Shown here piece by piece: positions 53,918 through 63,566 of a stretch of 64,000 nucleotides of DNA. Made by a program: the position numbers and the translations under genes. How positions within the stretch are numbered: position 1 is the stretch's first letter; every line of letters begins with the position of its first letter. This DNA comes from Hyphomonas polymorpha PS728 (GTDB lineage Bacteria; Pseudomonadota; Alphaproteobacteria; Caulobacterales; Hyphomonadaceae). The notes beneath the pieces are model-generated. The model did no database searches, was not told the origin of the DNA, and saw only the letters and a list, made by a program, of their open reading frames with translations. The DNA lies in NCBI RefSeq assembly GCF_000685315.1, contig NZ_ARYM01000006.1:122989-186988 (forward strand), in the 5' to 3' direction.

Positions 53918-54097
53918 CGGGGCAGAACTCACCCGAACCTGAGGGGTTTGGTGAGGGAAGAGAAAAAACATGCCATCAAACGCCGGATTTGGGCGCCGGT
54001 TCACACAAAAATGACGCCGTGTCGCATGTGAGCCTCTTCATAATCCAGCGCGCGCGTGGTTGTCTGGCGCCAGCACAGAAACAACCCGAGGAAACCC

Positions 54098-55849
54098 ATG
54101 TCGACAGACCTTCTCCCCCCGAACTGGCCCGCTATGTCGATCGCCCAGGCCAATGCCGCGCTGGCCGGGCCGGGATCGCCGCTGGAGCTCGAAGACGCCG
54201 AGATCCGCGGCGTCCGCATGAAGGTCTACAAGAACGCGCCGCCGAATATCCCTGTGATCCTGGAACTGGCTGCCCAGCAGTTCGCAGAGCGTACCTATCT
54301 CGTCTACCAGAATGAGCGCGTGACGTTTCGCGCCCTGAATCTCGCCGTGCGTAAGCTGGCCGCCGAGATGCGCGACAAATACGGCATCCAGAAGGGCGAC
54401 CGGGTGGCCATCGTCATGCGGAATTATCCGCAGTGGCCGCTGGCTTTTTACGCCGCGCTGAGCCTTGGGGCGATCGCCACACCGATGAACTCCTGGTGGA
54501 CGGCTGAGGAACTCGAATATGGCCTGTCCTTTGCCGGGGTAAAGCTGGCGGTGATGGACCTGCAGATTTATGAGCGCATCCGCGATCATCTGCACAAGCT
54601 GCCCGACCTGGAGCACATTCTGATTGCCCGGGACTCGGCCGAGGAGATTGCCGATCCGCGTGTCTCCTCGCTGGACGCAATTGTTGGCCATCCCAATGAC
54701 TGGGGCAAACTTGCCGACGCCGGACCCACGGGTGTTCAGATCGGCCCCGACGACGACGCGACGATCATGTATACGTCCGGCACGACCGGAAAGCCCAAGG
54801 GCGCGCTGGCAACGCATCGCGCGGTGATCACCAACATGTTCAACTCTTCCGCCTGCCAGGCGCGTATGTTCCTGCGCAAGGGTGAACCTGTGCCGGCGCC
54901 CGATCCCGATGCCATGCGCGCGACGCTGATCTCCATTCCGTTTTTCCATGCGACCGGATCGTTTGCCATCCTGATCCCTTCGGCCCTGCGGGGCGACAAG
55001 GTTGTGTCGATGTATAAATGGGACGCAGGCGAAGCGCTGCCGATCATCGAGGGCGAAAAAATCACGGCGGTGGGCGGGGTTCCGGCAATTGCCTGGCAGA
55101 TCCTGGAACATCCGGACAGGGACAAATATGATCTCTCGTCCATTCAGGCGATTTCCTATGGCGGCGCCCCGTCTGCGCCCGAACTCGTCTCCACAATCAA
55201 GAAACGTTTCCCTGAAGCAGCCCCCGGCAATGGCTGGGGCATGACGGAAACCTGCGCCACCGCAACGCTGAACATCGGCGAAGACTATGTGAACCGGCCC
55301 TCCAGCGCCGGGGCGCCGCCCGCTGCGGTGGAGCTCAAGATTTGCGATCCCGAGGGCAATGAAATGCCGGCCGGAGAGGTAGGCGAACTCTGGTGTAAGA
55401 GCGCGGCGAACTGCCGGCTCTACTGGAACCGTCCGGATGCGACGGCCGAGACCTTCCGCAATGGCTGGGTAGTGACCGGTGACCTTGCGCGCATCGACGA
55501 GGAAGGCTTCCTCTATCTCGTAGACCGGGCCAAGGACATGCTGATCCGCGGCGGCGAGAACGTCTACTGTATCGAGGTCGAGAGCGCGCTTTATGACCAT
55601 CCCGCCGTAATGGATGCCGCGGTGGTCGGCATTGCGCACAAGGTGCTGGGCGAGGAAGTTGGCGCTGTGGTGCAGTTGAAGCCGGGCAAGACGGCGACAG
55701 AAGCGGACCTGCGCGCGCATGTGGCGGGGCAGCTGGCGGCATTCAAGGTGCCGGTGGAAATCCAGTTCCAGGACGAACCCCTGCCGCGCAACGCCAATGG
55801 CAAGATCCTGAAGGCGGACCTGCGGCAGCGTTTCAAGCCGAGAGCGTAG
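54098..55849 (+). CDS. AMP-dependent acyl-CoA synthetase/ligase
   Basis: A 583-residue ANL-superfamily enzyme that activates a carboxylic acid to its CoA thioester through an acyl-AMP. Motifs are MYTSGTTGKPKGALATH, GWGMTETCATATLN, VVTGDLARIDEEGFL and RAKDMLIRGGENVYCIE, with the C-terminal catalytic Lys in LPRNANGKILKADLRQ. The substrate is unknown; medium- or long-chain fatty acid or a related acid is likely. The ATG at 54098 follows GAGGAAA. An aldo/keto reductase follows after 4 bases. Confidence 0.92.
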   Translation: MSTDLLPPNWPAMSIAQANAALAGPGSPLELEDAEIRGVRMKVYKNAPPNIPVILELAAQQFAERTYLVYQNERVTFRALNLAVRKLAAEMRDKYGIQKGDRVAIVMRNYPQWPLAFYAALSLGAIATPMNSWWTAEELEYGLSFAGVKLAVMDLQIYERIRDHLHKLPDLEHILIARDSAEEIADPRVSSLDAIVGHPNDWGKLADAGPTGVQIGPDDDATIMYTSGTTGKPKGALATHRAVITNMFNSSACQARMFLRKGEPVPAPDPDAMRATLISIPFFHATGSFAILIPSALRGDKVVSMYKWDAGEALPIIEGEKITAVGGVPAIAWQILEHPDRDKYDLSSIQAISYGGAPSAPELVSTIKKRFPEAAPGNGWGMTETCATATLNIGEDYVNRPSSAGAPPAAVELKICDPEGNEMPAGEVGELWCKSAANCRLYWNRPDATAETFRNGWVVTGDLARIDEEGFLYLVDRAKDMLIRGGENVYCIEVESALYDHPAVMDAAVVGIAHKVLGEEVGAVVQLKPGKTATEADLRAHVAGQLAAFKVPVEIQFQDEPLPRNANGKILKADLRQRFKPRA

Positions 55850-55853
55850 GCAG

Positions 55854-56876
55854 ATGACCGTAGAGCGGCGGCGCATCGGAGACCGGCAGGTGCATCCTGT
55901 CGGTCTCGGCTGCATGAACATCATGCATTCGTATGGTCCGCCTGCGGATGAGCATGAGGCGAAAGCCCTCCTTGTCCGGGCGTTGGATATCGGCTGCGAC
56001 TTCCTCGACACCGCGACGATCTACGGCCTTGGCCGCAGCGAGGAGCTGATTGGTGAGGCGCTCGGCAAGCGGCGGCAGGAATATTTCCTGGCGAGCAAGT
56101 GCGTGCTGGGCTTCAGGGAAAAGCAGCGCACGCTGGATGGGCGGCCCGAAGCCATCAAGGCGGCGTGCGAGGCCAGCCTGAAGCGGCTGCGCACCGATGT
56201 GATTGACCTCTACTATCTTCACCGGCCTGACCCCAAGGTGCCGGTGGAGGAGTCTGCCGGGGCGATGGCTGATCTTATCCGTGAGGGGAAGATCCGTTTC
56301 TATGGGCTCTCCGAAATGGGAGAGGACCAGCTGCGCCGGGCACACAAGGTGCATCCGGTCGCGGCGCTGCAATCGGAATACTCCCTATGGGTGCGCAATC
56401 CCGAGATTGCCGTCCTCGAGGCATGCCGAGAATTGGGGGTGGCCTTCGTCGCGTTCTCGCCAGTTGGGCGGGGCTTTCTGGCCGATCCGCCCGCCGACCC
56501 CTCAGCATTCCATGACACGGATATGCGCAAGGTATTGTTCCCGCGCTTCTCTGATGAAAACTATGCCGGAAATCTGCCGCTGCTGGAAACAGCCCGTGCG
56601 GTTGCCCGTGAAGCAGGGTGCAGCGTGGCGCAACTGGCGATTGCCTGGGCGATGGCCAAGGGCGATCATGTTCTGCCCATTCCGGGCACACGGAGCATCC
56701 GGCATCTGGAAGAGAACCACGCCGCCGCGGGGGTTCGTCTGACGGCGGAGCAAGTGTCGCAGCTGGACGCAGCCTTCGCGCCGGAACGGGCAGTTGGGCC
56801 GCGCTATTCGGCCGCCGGGCAAGCCAGCGTGACAACCGAGATGTTCGACTTCGAGAAGTCCCAGCATGGCGGATAA
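55854..56876 (+). CDS. Aldo/keto reductase
   Basis: A 340-residue NADPH-dependent oxidoreductase of the AKR11/13 type. The catalytic tetrad Asp-Tyr-Lys-His is visible as FLDTATIYG, FLASKCVL and YYLHRPD. The cofactor-binding C-terminal part is LPIPGTRSIRHLEENHAA. It is co-transcribed with the ligase and overlaps the following methyltransferase gene by 11 bases. Confidence 0.92.
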   Translation: MTVERRRIGDRQVHPVGLGCMNIMHSYGPPADEHEAKALLVRALDIGCDFLDTATIYGLGRSEELIGEALGKRRQEYFLASKCVLGFREKQRTLDGRPEAIKAACEASLKRLRTDVIDLYYLHRPDPKVPVEESAGAMADLIREGKIRFYGLSEMGEDQLRRAHKVHPVAALQSEYSLWVRNPEIAVLEACRELGVAFVAFSPVGRGFLADPPADPSAFHDTDMRKVLFPRFSDENYAGNLPLLETARAVAREAGCSVAQLAIAWAMAKGDHVLPIPGTRSIRHLEENHAAAGVRLTAEQVSQLDAAFAPERAVGPRYSAAGQASVTTEMFDFEKSQHGG

Positions 56877-57522
56877 GCCACCGGTTGCGCTGGAAGATCG
56901 CGGCGCGGGCGGCGATGGGCGGCGCTATTCCCCCTCTGCCGCGCGGAACCGGGAGCCGATATGCGATGTGCTGAAAGCATATCTGGCGATGCCCGCGCGC
57001 GTTCTGGAGATTGCGTCTGGAACCGGGGAGCATGGCGCGTTCCTGGTCGAGGAACTGCCGGGGCTGGATTGGACCTATTCCGACATTGACCCGCCGAGTC
57101 TTGCGAGCCAGCGGGCCTGGCGCGGGGCAGACGTGACAGTCCGGCTGCATGGGCCGGTGGAGATTGATGCGTCATCTGAGGATTGGGAAGCGGCGGAACA
57201 GGCGGGGGCGTGGGACGCGATCTTCAGCGCCAATATGGTTCACATCGCGCCCTTTGAGGCAGCAAAGGGGCTGATTGCCGGGGCCAGACGGTTGCTGAAG
57301 CCTGGCGGAGCATTGTTGATGTATGGGCCCTTCGCCCGCGATGGTGTGATTGCACCGTCAAATGCTGCGTTTGATGCCAGTCTGAGGTCCAGGGATGCTC
57401 GCTGGGGTGTACGGGATCTGGACCGTGATCTCGTCCCTCTGGCACAGAAGGCGGGCTTGCAATTAGACGCGGTTGTCGAGATGCCCGCGAATAATCTGAC
57501 CGTCGTTTTCCGGAACCCTTAA
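56866..57522 (+). CDS. DUF938 methyltransferase
   Basis: A 218-residue SAM-dependent methyltransferase of the DUF938 family. The SAM-binding loop is VLEIASGTGEHGAFL, and later motifs are IFSANMVHIAPFEAAKGLI and KPGGALLMYGPF. The N-terminal SPSAARNREPI is typical. The substrate is unknown. It converges on the GFA gene with the stops overlapping by 4 bases. Confidence 0.92.
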   Translation: MADKPPVALEDRGAGGDGRRYSPSAARNREPICDVLKAYLAMPARVLEIASGTGEHGAFLVEELPGLDWTYSDIDPPSLASQRAWRGADVTVRLHGPVEIDASSEDWEAAEQAGAWDAIFSANMVHIAPFEAAKGLIAGARRLLKPGGALLMYGPFARDGVIAPSNAAFDASLRSRDARWGVRDLDRDLVPLAQKAGLQLDAVVEMPANNLTVVFRNP

Positions 57523-57995
57523 GCCTTCGGCGTCCAGTCTTCCGTATCGTGATCGGGGTGCTGGTTATTGCTGGCGCGGATGCGGGCGGCTTCTTCGGGC
57601 ATGTCGTCTTCGGTGCTGCCGAAATCATCGAGCACTTCAAACTGATCCATCTGGGGTAGGCGCCCCTCCATGCCCAATTGGTAATTCAGGGGAATGGAGG
57701 CGGGATTGTCGAAAGCGCCAATGCTCATGGAGATGTGTTGGTTGTCTTCGTGGCGATAGTAGAGCGGTGTGCCACAATCCCGGCAGAAGCCGCGGCGGGC
57801 TTTTCCGGAACTATGAAATTCTGCCGGTGTTCCCCGCGTCCACTGAAAATCAGCATACGGGACACCCACTAGGGCAGCAAAGAAATTGCCCGTTGCCTTC
57901 TGGCACATGCGGCAATGGCAGACATGAGGATTGTCGCGCAAGCTGGCTGCGCGAAACCGGATGCGTCCACATTGACAACCTCCGGTTCGCATCAT
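57519..57995 (-). CDS. GFA/CENP-V family zinc protein
   Basis: A 158-residue protein of the glutathione-dependent formaldehyde-activating (GFA) family. Zinc ligands lie in TGGCQCGRIRFRA, VCHCRMCQKATGNFFA and FCRDCGTPLYYR. The enzymatic role of most members is uncertain. The start lies 5 bases after the metG stop, and its ribosome site AAGGAG is inside the metG end, so the two are translationally linked. Confidence 0.92.
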   Translation of the reverse strand: MMRTGGCQCGRIRFRAASLRDNPHVCHCRMCQKATGNFFAALVGVPYADFQWTRGTPAEFHSSGKARRGFCRDCGTPLYYRHEDNQHISMSIGAFDNPASIPLNYQLGMEGRLPQMDQFEVLDDFGSTEDDMPEEAARIRASNNQHPDHDTEDWTPKA

Positions 57996-58000
57996 GGAGC

Positions 58001-59740
58001 CTACTCCTTGCCGCCGCCGAAGCGCTCAGTCCATTCCGCCACCTGGGCATCCTCGATCTTCTGGAAGAGAACATCCGGCGGGGTGATGGCGTGGCCACGC
58101 GGAAGGGCATCAAGCAGGGCGGCAAAGTCCTCGGCCTTTGAGCCGCTGGGCATCTTGCGGTTTTCTTCCGGAATGCCGAGCGCATCGAGGATTTTCTTTG
58201 CCGCATCCGGAATGATCGGCTGGGCGATGATGCCGAAGAGGGCAGCGAGATTTATGCCCGCGCGCACGCCAACGGCGGCGCCATCCACGTCATTCTTGTA
58301 TTTCACCCAAGGTTCTGCCTTGGTGAGGTATTCGTTGCCCGCTGCCCAGATGGCGCGTGTCTCGGCGGCGGCCTTGCGGAATTCCATCGCTTCGTAGAAC
58401 TCGACAAGACGCGGCAGGCGCTCTGCCAGCTCGTTGGCCATCCACGCTTCGGCCTCACCAGGCGTGCCGGCTTCGGGCACTTTGCCATCAAATTTCGAGG
58501 CGCAGTATTTGGTGATCCGGTTGATGAAGTTGCCGAGCACGTTGGCAAGGTCGGAGTTCACGGCTGCCTGGAAGCCTTCCCAGGTGAACGCCGCGTCGGA
58601 GCCTTCCGGAGCGTTGGAGATCAGATACCAGCGCCAATAGTCAGACGGCAGAAGGCTCAGCGCCTGGTCCATGAACACGCCGCGCTTCTGGCTGGTGGAG
58701 AATTTGCCACCATACCAAGTGACCCAGTTGAACGCTTTCAGCTTGTCGACCGTTTTCCACGGCTCGCCAGAGCCCAGCAGCGTGACGGGGAAGCTGACCG
58801 TGTGGAAGGCGACGTTATCCTTGCCCATGAACTGGACGTATTCTGTCTGGTCGGCGCCTTTGTCGGTGAGCCAGAGTTTTTCCCAGTCATTGCCAGTGGC
58901 TTCGGCCCATTCCTGCGTGGCAGAGATGTAGCCGATCGGAGCATCGAACCAGACATAGAAGACCTTGTTCTCAAAGCCGGGGCGCGGATTGCCGTCAGCA
59001 TCGGTGACTTTCACGCCCCAGCTGAGATCGCGCGTGATTGAGCGGGCAATCAGGCCTTCATCAAGCCATTTGTTGGCGATGGAAACCGCCAGCGAAGGCC
59101 AGTTCTTGCCCTTCTCGTTCACCCATTCGCGGATGCGATCCTGCATGCCCGTCTGTAGCAGGTAGAGATGGTCAGTATCCCGGATCTCGATATTCCGGCT
59201 ACCGGTGACGGCCGAGTAGGGATTGATCAGGTCAACGGGGTCTAGAAGGCGGCCGCAGCTGTCACACTGGTCGCCGCGCGCCTTTTCGTAGCCGCAATGG
59301 GGGCAGGTGCCCTCAACATAGCGGTCCGGCAGGAAGCGGCCGTCATCGACGGCGTAAACCTGCTTTGAAGTGCGCACTTCGATCAGGCCGTTCTTTTCCA
59401 GCTGCTGGGCAAGATGCTGGGTAATCTTGTGGTTGGCCGGGCGAGACGTGCGGCCAAACCAGTCGAAGGACAGGTTAAAGCCTTCGCCGGCCTTGCGCTG
59501 GATCTCGTATTGCTCGTCACAATAGGCCTGCACGGTCTGGCCAGCCGCCTGGGCGGCGAGTTCGGCGGGGGTGCCATGCTCATCAGTGGCGCAGATATAG
59601 GTCACATCATGGCCCATCAGGCGCATCACACGGGCATACACATCTGCCGGAAGCATCGAGCCGGCAAGGTTGCCGAGATGCTTCACGCCGTTGATGTAGG
59701 GCAGGGCCGAGGTGATGAGGATGCGCCGTTGCTGGGTCAT
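58001..59740 (-). CDS. metG: Methionyl-tRNA synthetase
   Basis: A 579-residue class I synthetase that charges tRNA-Met. The HIGH-like motif is PYINGVKHLGN at about residue 20, the zinc knuckle is CPHC and CDSC, and the KMSKS-like motif is GKFSTSQKRGVF. It ends at residue 579, with no C-terminal dimerisation (Trbp111-like) domain visible. Confidence 0.96.
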   Translation of the reverse strand: MTQQRRILITSALPYINGVKHLGNLAGSMLPADVYARVMRLMGHDVTYICATDEHGTPAELAAQAAGQTVQAYCDEQYEIQRKAGEGFNLSFDWFGRTSRPANHKITQHLAQQLEKNGLIEVRTSKQVYAVDDGRFLPDRYVEGTCPHCGYEKARGDQCDSCGRLLDPVDLINPYSAVTGSRNIEIRDTDHLYLLQTGMQDRIREWVNEKGKNWPSLAVSIANKWLDEGLIARSITRDLSWGVKVTDADGNPRPGFENKVFYVWFDAPIGYISATQEWAEATGNDWEKLWLTDKGADQTEYVQFMGKDNVAFHTVSFPVTLLGSGEPWKTVDKLKAFNWVTWYGGKFSTSQKRGVFMDQALSLLPSDYWRWYLISNAPEGSDAAFTWEGFQAAVNSDLANVLGNFINRITKYCASKFDGKVPEAGTPGEAEAWMANELAERLPRLVEFYEAMEFRKAAAETRAIWAAGNEYLTKAEPWVKYKNDVDGAAVGVRAGINLAALFGIIAQPIIPDAAKKILDALGIPEENRKMPSGSKAEDFAALLDALPRGHAITPPDVLFQKIEDAQVAEWTERFGGGKE

Positions 59741-59807
59741 GGGGCCTTTTCAGAGCCTTTCTGTTGGAGAACGCGCCTTTTAACGCCCTCGCCGGTAAAG
59801 GAAAGCT

Positions 59808-60980
59808 CTAGGCGCGGCCCCAATAGGTAACGCGCCTCAGCAGGACTTCCAAAGGCCCGCGCGCCGCGAAGCTGCGCCAGATACCTGTGAAGGCGAGGGA
59901 GGCAAACCCTACGCCGAGTGCCGTTAGGATCGCCTCAGCCGCGCTCATGCGCCCGAACTGATCCAGGCCATAGCCCGCGAAGAGGAAGGAAAGGAGGAGG
60001 GATTGCAACAGGTACGCCGTCAGGGAGGCCGACCCCGCACGCGCCAGAAACCGGCGGATGGGGCCGGGGCTGCCCTGAGAGGCCAGCGCTATGATGCCCG
60101 CATACCCAAAAACAGAGAATACCGAGAAGGCCATCAGGACCGCCCCGGCCAGCATGTATTGGCCGGACACGATTGTTTCGGCGCGGGTCATCAGGCTGGC
60201 CGCCCAGAGGCTGCCCAGCAGGCCGACGGAAAGGAAAACCCAGCGCGAGAGCTTCCAGATACGCGCCTGTGGCTGGTCAATCACGCCGGCTTTCGCAGCA
60301 GCAAGCCCGAGGCAGAAGAATCCGAAGACGGCGATCCCCTGCTGGATCAGCATGCTGGGCAGGATGAGGGGAAGCTGTGACAGGCGCCAGGCCGCTGCGT
60401 CCAGGAAGCTGCCCTCGGTGAAGGCGCGGACCTGCGCCGCATTGGCCGAAGGGGCGCGCGCTTTCGCAATCTCTTCAGGCGCAAGGGCGTCCCCCGCGCC
60501 AAGCAGGGCAGCGAAGAGGAAGAGGATCAGCGTGTTGAGCGCAATCAGGCCGAGCCCGAGGCGAACCAGTGAGGCCGCCGAGGCACCGCGCAGGGTGAAA
60601 AGAAGGCAGCCCAGAAGGCCGTAGGTGATCAGGATGTCGCCATACCAGAAGAAGATGAAATGCAGGGCGCCCAGGACGATGAGCGCGGCCATCCGCCGGA
60701 AATAGCGCGCGCCGGCATCTGCTCCTGCGCGGCCTGCCGCCTCCAGCTGCCAGGCGAGACCGGCGCCGAACATCATCGCAAACAGCGGATAGGACTTCAT
60801 CAGGAACAGGCCTGACATGGCCGTATATGCGGCGCGGTCGGCCGGGGCTTCCAGGCCTGTCCCGTAAAAGCCGTCCGTAGCCGGCGCAGCGAAGCCGGAC
60901 ACATTCACCACGGCAATGCCAATCAGGGCAAAGGCGCGCAGCAGATCGGGCGTCAGGGCGCGAGGCGGGGAGGGAGGCAA
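59808..60980 (-). CDS. DUF418 family membrane protein
   Basis: A 390-residue polytopic inner-membrane protein of about ten helices. The N-terminus LTPDLLRAFALIGIAVVNVSG and the C-terminal DUF418 region (ASLTAYLLQSLLLSFLFAG, then FAARGPLEVLLRRVTY) match this family of acyltransferase-like transmembrane proteins with unknown function. The start, a TTG at 60980, lacks a clear ribosome site and is uncertain. Confidence 0.85.
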   Translation of the reverse strand: MPPSPPRALTPDLLRAFALIGIAVVNVSGFAAPATDGFYGTGLEAPADRAAYTAMSGLFLMKSYPLFAMMFGAGLAWQLEAAGRAGADAGARYFRRMAALIVLGALHFIFFWYGDILITYGLLGCLLFTLRGASAASLVRLGLGLIALNTLILFLFAALLGAGDALAPEEIAKARAPSANAAQVRAFTEGSFLDAAAWRLSQLPLILPSMLIQQGIAVFGFFCLGLAAAKAGVIDQPQARIWKLSRWVFLSVGLLGSLWAASLMTRAETIVSGQYMLAGAVLMAFSVFSVFGYAGIIALASQGSPGPIRRFLARAGSASLTAYLLQSLLLSFLFAGYGLDQFGRMSAAEAILTALGVGFASLAFTGIWRSFAARGPLEVLLRRVTYWGRA

Positions 60981-61130
60981 TGCGGAAGGGCTTTCGAAAC
61001 GTTAGCGAGCAGCAAAACAGCTCAACCGGCGCATGGCAAGCATAGCCAGAACCGGGGCGCCGCAAGGGGGACCGCAAGTCAGAATGCCCGCTTGACCCCT
61101 CCCGTGTTCCCCTGTAGCCACCGGCAAAGT

Positions 61131-61206
61131 GCCGGCTTAGCTCAGCTGGTAGAGCATCTGATTTGTAATCAGAGGGTCACGGGTTCGAGTCCTGTAGCCG
61201 GCACCA
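61131..61206 (+). tRNA. tRNA-Thr (UGU)
   Basis: A complete 76-base tRNA: acceptor stem GCCGGCT paired with AGCCGGC, D arm GCTCAGCTGGTAGAGC, anticodon stem TCTGA/TCAGA with loop TTTGTAA (anticodon TGT at 61164-61166), T arm GGGTTCGAGTCCTG and encoded CCA. It decodes ACA and related Thr codons. Confidence 0.97.
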
Positions 61207-61237
61207 CAGACCCGCTTTCCCAGCCAATTCACAGGGT

Positions 61238-62062
61238 GTGGGCATTATTGGGGTGATCTTGCGCAAGATACTGGCCGCAACCCGTTTTTCTGAAAGCTGT
61301 GCCCGCGCGCAGGCGCGCGCCATGCACCTTGCCGAAAAGACAGAGGCCGACCTGCTGCTTGTTCATGCAGGAGACGCAGATGCTCAGGATCAGCTGAACG
61401 AAGCGGCGAAGGCGGCGGGCGCGGCAGCGCAGCTCAAAGAGGGCGATCCGGCCAAGGTTATCCTGGAGACCGCCCGCGGCGAAGAGGCGGAGTTGATTGT
61501 CGTCGGCGCGCCAGGGCGCCGCAACTTGCGGGAAATGCTCACAGGAACGAATGTCGAGCAGGTGATCCGGCAGAGCAGTGTGCCGGTGCTTATGGCGGTG
61601 AACGCTGAAGATGGCCCTTACCGGCGCGTACTGCTGACGACGGATTTCTCGGAGGCCTCCGTGCTGGCAGCCACTAGCTTTTTCCGGAGTGGAATGGCCG
61701 CCGGGGCGCAGGTCTATCTCTGCAATGTCTTCGACACACCGGCCATCCGTCTGATGACGACGGCAGGCACCACGACAGCCGACATCCAGCATTACATTGC
61801 CGAGCAGCAGGAAGCGTCTGCAGACAATCTGAAAGTCGTAGCGGAGCAGATGGGGCTTGCGCACAGCGGTGTTCTGCCCCGTTTGCAGCGCGGAACTGCG
61901 GCGCAGACGATATGTGCCGTGGCGCAGGAGATTGGCGCAGAGCTGATTGTGGTGGGCACGCAGGGCCATAGCGGCATCCGGCGCTTCTTTCTCGGCAGCG
62001 TGGCCGAGGAGGTTCTGCGCAAATCGCCAGTGGACGTGCTTGCGGTTCCCGCGCTGGCTTGA
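61238..62062 (+). CDS. Universal stress protein with two Usp domains
   Basis: A protein of 269-274 residues with two Usp repeats. Both carry the ATP-binding pattern GxxGx9G(S/T): GAPGRRNLREMLTGT in the first and GTQGHSGIRRFFLGS in the second. Tandem Usp proteins respond to stress and starvation. The first GTG is at 61238 and a second in-frame GTG is at 61253; neither has a good ribosome site. It starts 31 bases after tRNA-Thr. Confidence 0.85.
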   Translation: MGIIGVILRKILAATRFSESCARAQARAMHLAEKTEADLLLVHAGDADAQDQLNEAAKAAGAAAQLKEGDPAKVILETARGEEAELIVVGAPGRRNLREMLTGTNVEQVIRQSSVPVLMAVNAEDGPYRRVLLTTDFSEASVLAATSFFRSGMAAGAQVYLCNVFDTPAIRLMTTAGTTTADIQHYIAEQQEASADNLKVVAEQMGLAHSGVLPRLQRGTAAQTICAVAQEIGAELIVVGTQGHSGIRRFFLGSVAEEVLRKSPVDVLAVPALA

Positions 62063-62075
62063 ACCGAGGCTTCGA

Positions 62076-63305
62076 CTATCTGACAGTCTTCAGCTGGGTG
62101 GCCTCGATATTGTAGAGGCCGGGATTGAAGTTCGGGTCGTTGGTCAGGATGTAGGCGTCCTGATTGGTTACCCGCCAGGCATTGTCGTACGTCGCATCAA
62201 GCTGCACCTGACGGCCATCGACAGGATCGTGATAGGTTTCCACCCCGCGAATGCCTTCAATGCTTTCCCGCTCTATGCGGTCGTCCGTTTCATCGGTCGT
62301 GTAGCGTTTGCTGGTGGGGCCATCCGAGCTGGTTTTCACGGGGTCCGGCATGTCATTGGCGCGGGTTGCCTCGGCCATCTTGCGATACGTTTCGATGTTG
62401 CGTTTGGTGGCAGCGGCGCCCCCGGCGACAATCATGGCGGCACGCTCCTCGGTGTTGCGTGCGGCCATCTGGCCGAGCTGGGCCTTGATAGCGAATAACT
62501 TCTCCAGCCAATCAGCTTGCGGCGTGAGGGAGCGACGCACCGCTTCGGCAAGCGGGACGTTCAGCTGCCCCGTTGGGGCGACGGCGCCAAAAGTGCCCAG
62601 GGTGGCCGCGCTGAGCGTCTGCAATGGCGCGCCGCCCATGGGATTATAGAGAGGCTCGGACATCATGAAGGTGGCCGTGACTGCAACCAGCCCCTGCATC
62701 TCGGCGCCGTTTTGTCCGCGGAACGTGAATTCCACTTCGCCGCCATCGGCCCAGACACGCATACCGACGCCCGCCTGATTTGCCATCATCTGCAGGTCAT
62801 GCGCCTGCTGGGCGGCGGCTTTGGCATAATCTTCCCGGGGGCGATACGCTGTGATCCGGGCATTGGGGAAGGAGGCCTGCACCCGGGCGCTGAGATACTG
62901 CTCCGCGCTTGTGAACGTGGCGGGGGGGCAGGTAGCGTTCATCGGGGTTGTGCTGGCCTGCCAGCCTTCGGTCGGGAAGATGAATATGCTGGAGGCGCCA
63001 TCCGGGGAGGTTGCGCTCCAGTCCACGCCGAAAATGTCAGAGCAGCGATCTCGCTGCTGAACGATGCCGCCCTGCGTGGTCCAGCCATCGGGCACGAGAA
63101 TGGTCAGCGCGTCCAGCGGCGCAATCACGCCGGGGTCGCGGATGATGGCACGCTGCAAAACAATTGCGTCAGCGGGCAGGGACTGGGGGATGGGCGCTGG
63201 CATAAGGGCGTCGGCCTCTGTTGTGGCAGGCTGGGCCAAGGCGACAGGCGCCGCCAGGGCTGTCGTCATGACGAGAAATGTCAGCGCGGATGTGAGTGTT
63301 TTCAC
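62076..63305 (-). CDS. Secreted hypothetical protein
   Basis: A 409-residue protein with a signal peptide (SALTFLVMTTALAAPVALAQ). The N-terminal half has YLSARVQASFPNARITAY and a Cys-containing segment (RCSDIFGVDW). The C-terminal half is helical and ends in NIEATQLKTVR. No family is recognised. A GTG start at 63305 is chosen because GGAG lies about 10 bases upstream and the signal peptide begins there; the open frame runs 34 codons further. Confidence 0.75.
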   Translation of the reverse strand: MKTLTSALTFLVMTTALAAPVALAQPATTEADALMPAPIPQSLPADAIVLQRAIIRDPGVIAPLDALTILVPDGWTTQGGIVQQRDRCSDIFGVDWSATSPDGASSIFIFPTEGWQASTTPMNATCPPATFTSAEQYLSARVQASFPNARITAYRPREDYAKAAAQQAHDLQMMANQAGVGMRVWADGGEVEFTFRGQNGAEMQGLVAVTATFMMSEPLYNPMGGAPLQTLSAATLGTFGAVAPTGQLNVPLAEAVRRSLTPQADWLEKLFAIKAQLGQMAARNTEERAAMIVAGGAAATKRNIETYRKMAEATRANDMPDPVKTSSDGPTSKRYTTDETDDRIERESIEGIRGVETYHDPVDGRQVQLDATYDNAWRVTNQDAYILTNDPNFNPGLYNIEATQLKTVR

Positions 63306-63566
63306 AGCGCATCTCCGTTGAGCGGCAGAGGGCGGGTAGAGGCCCTCACCAGAACAAGCGTGAGAATTGAGCCGAACAGGCCAACGGGATGTGCAGTTTT
63401 CTTGCAAAGGCAGCGCAGGAACGCCGCGTCAAGCGCGCCGTGTGGCCGGCCGGCTTCCTTGCAAGACACCGGAAAATGCGGCAAGCCCGCACCATCAAAA
63501 ACGCCGTGACGGCGCGCAGATTGTGCTGCGGCTGCCGCATAGGCCCGATAAGCAGGAGGAGCGCGC

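Noticed and set aside
61131..61206. tRNA-Thr as a possible integration site for a mobile element.
   Set aside because: No integrase, no direct repeat of the tRNA 3' end and no change of gene content were seen on either side within the window.
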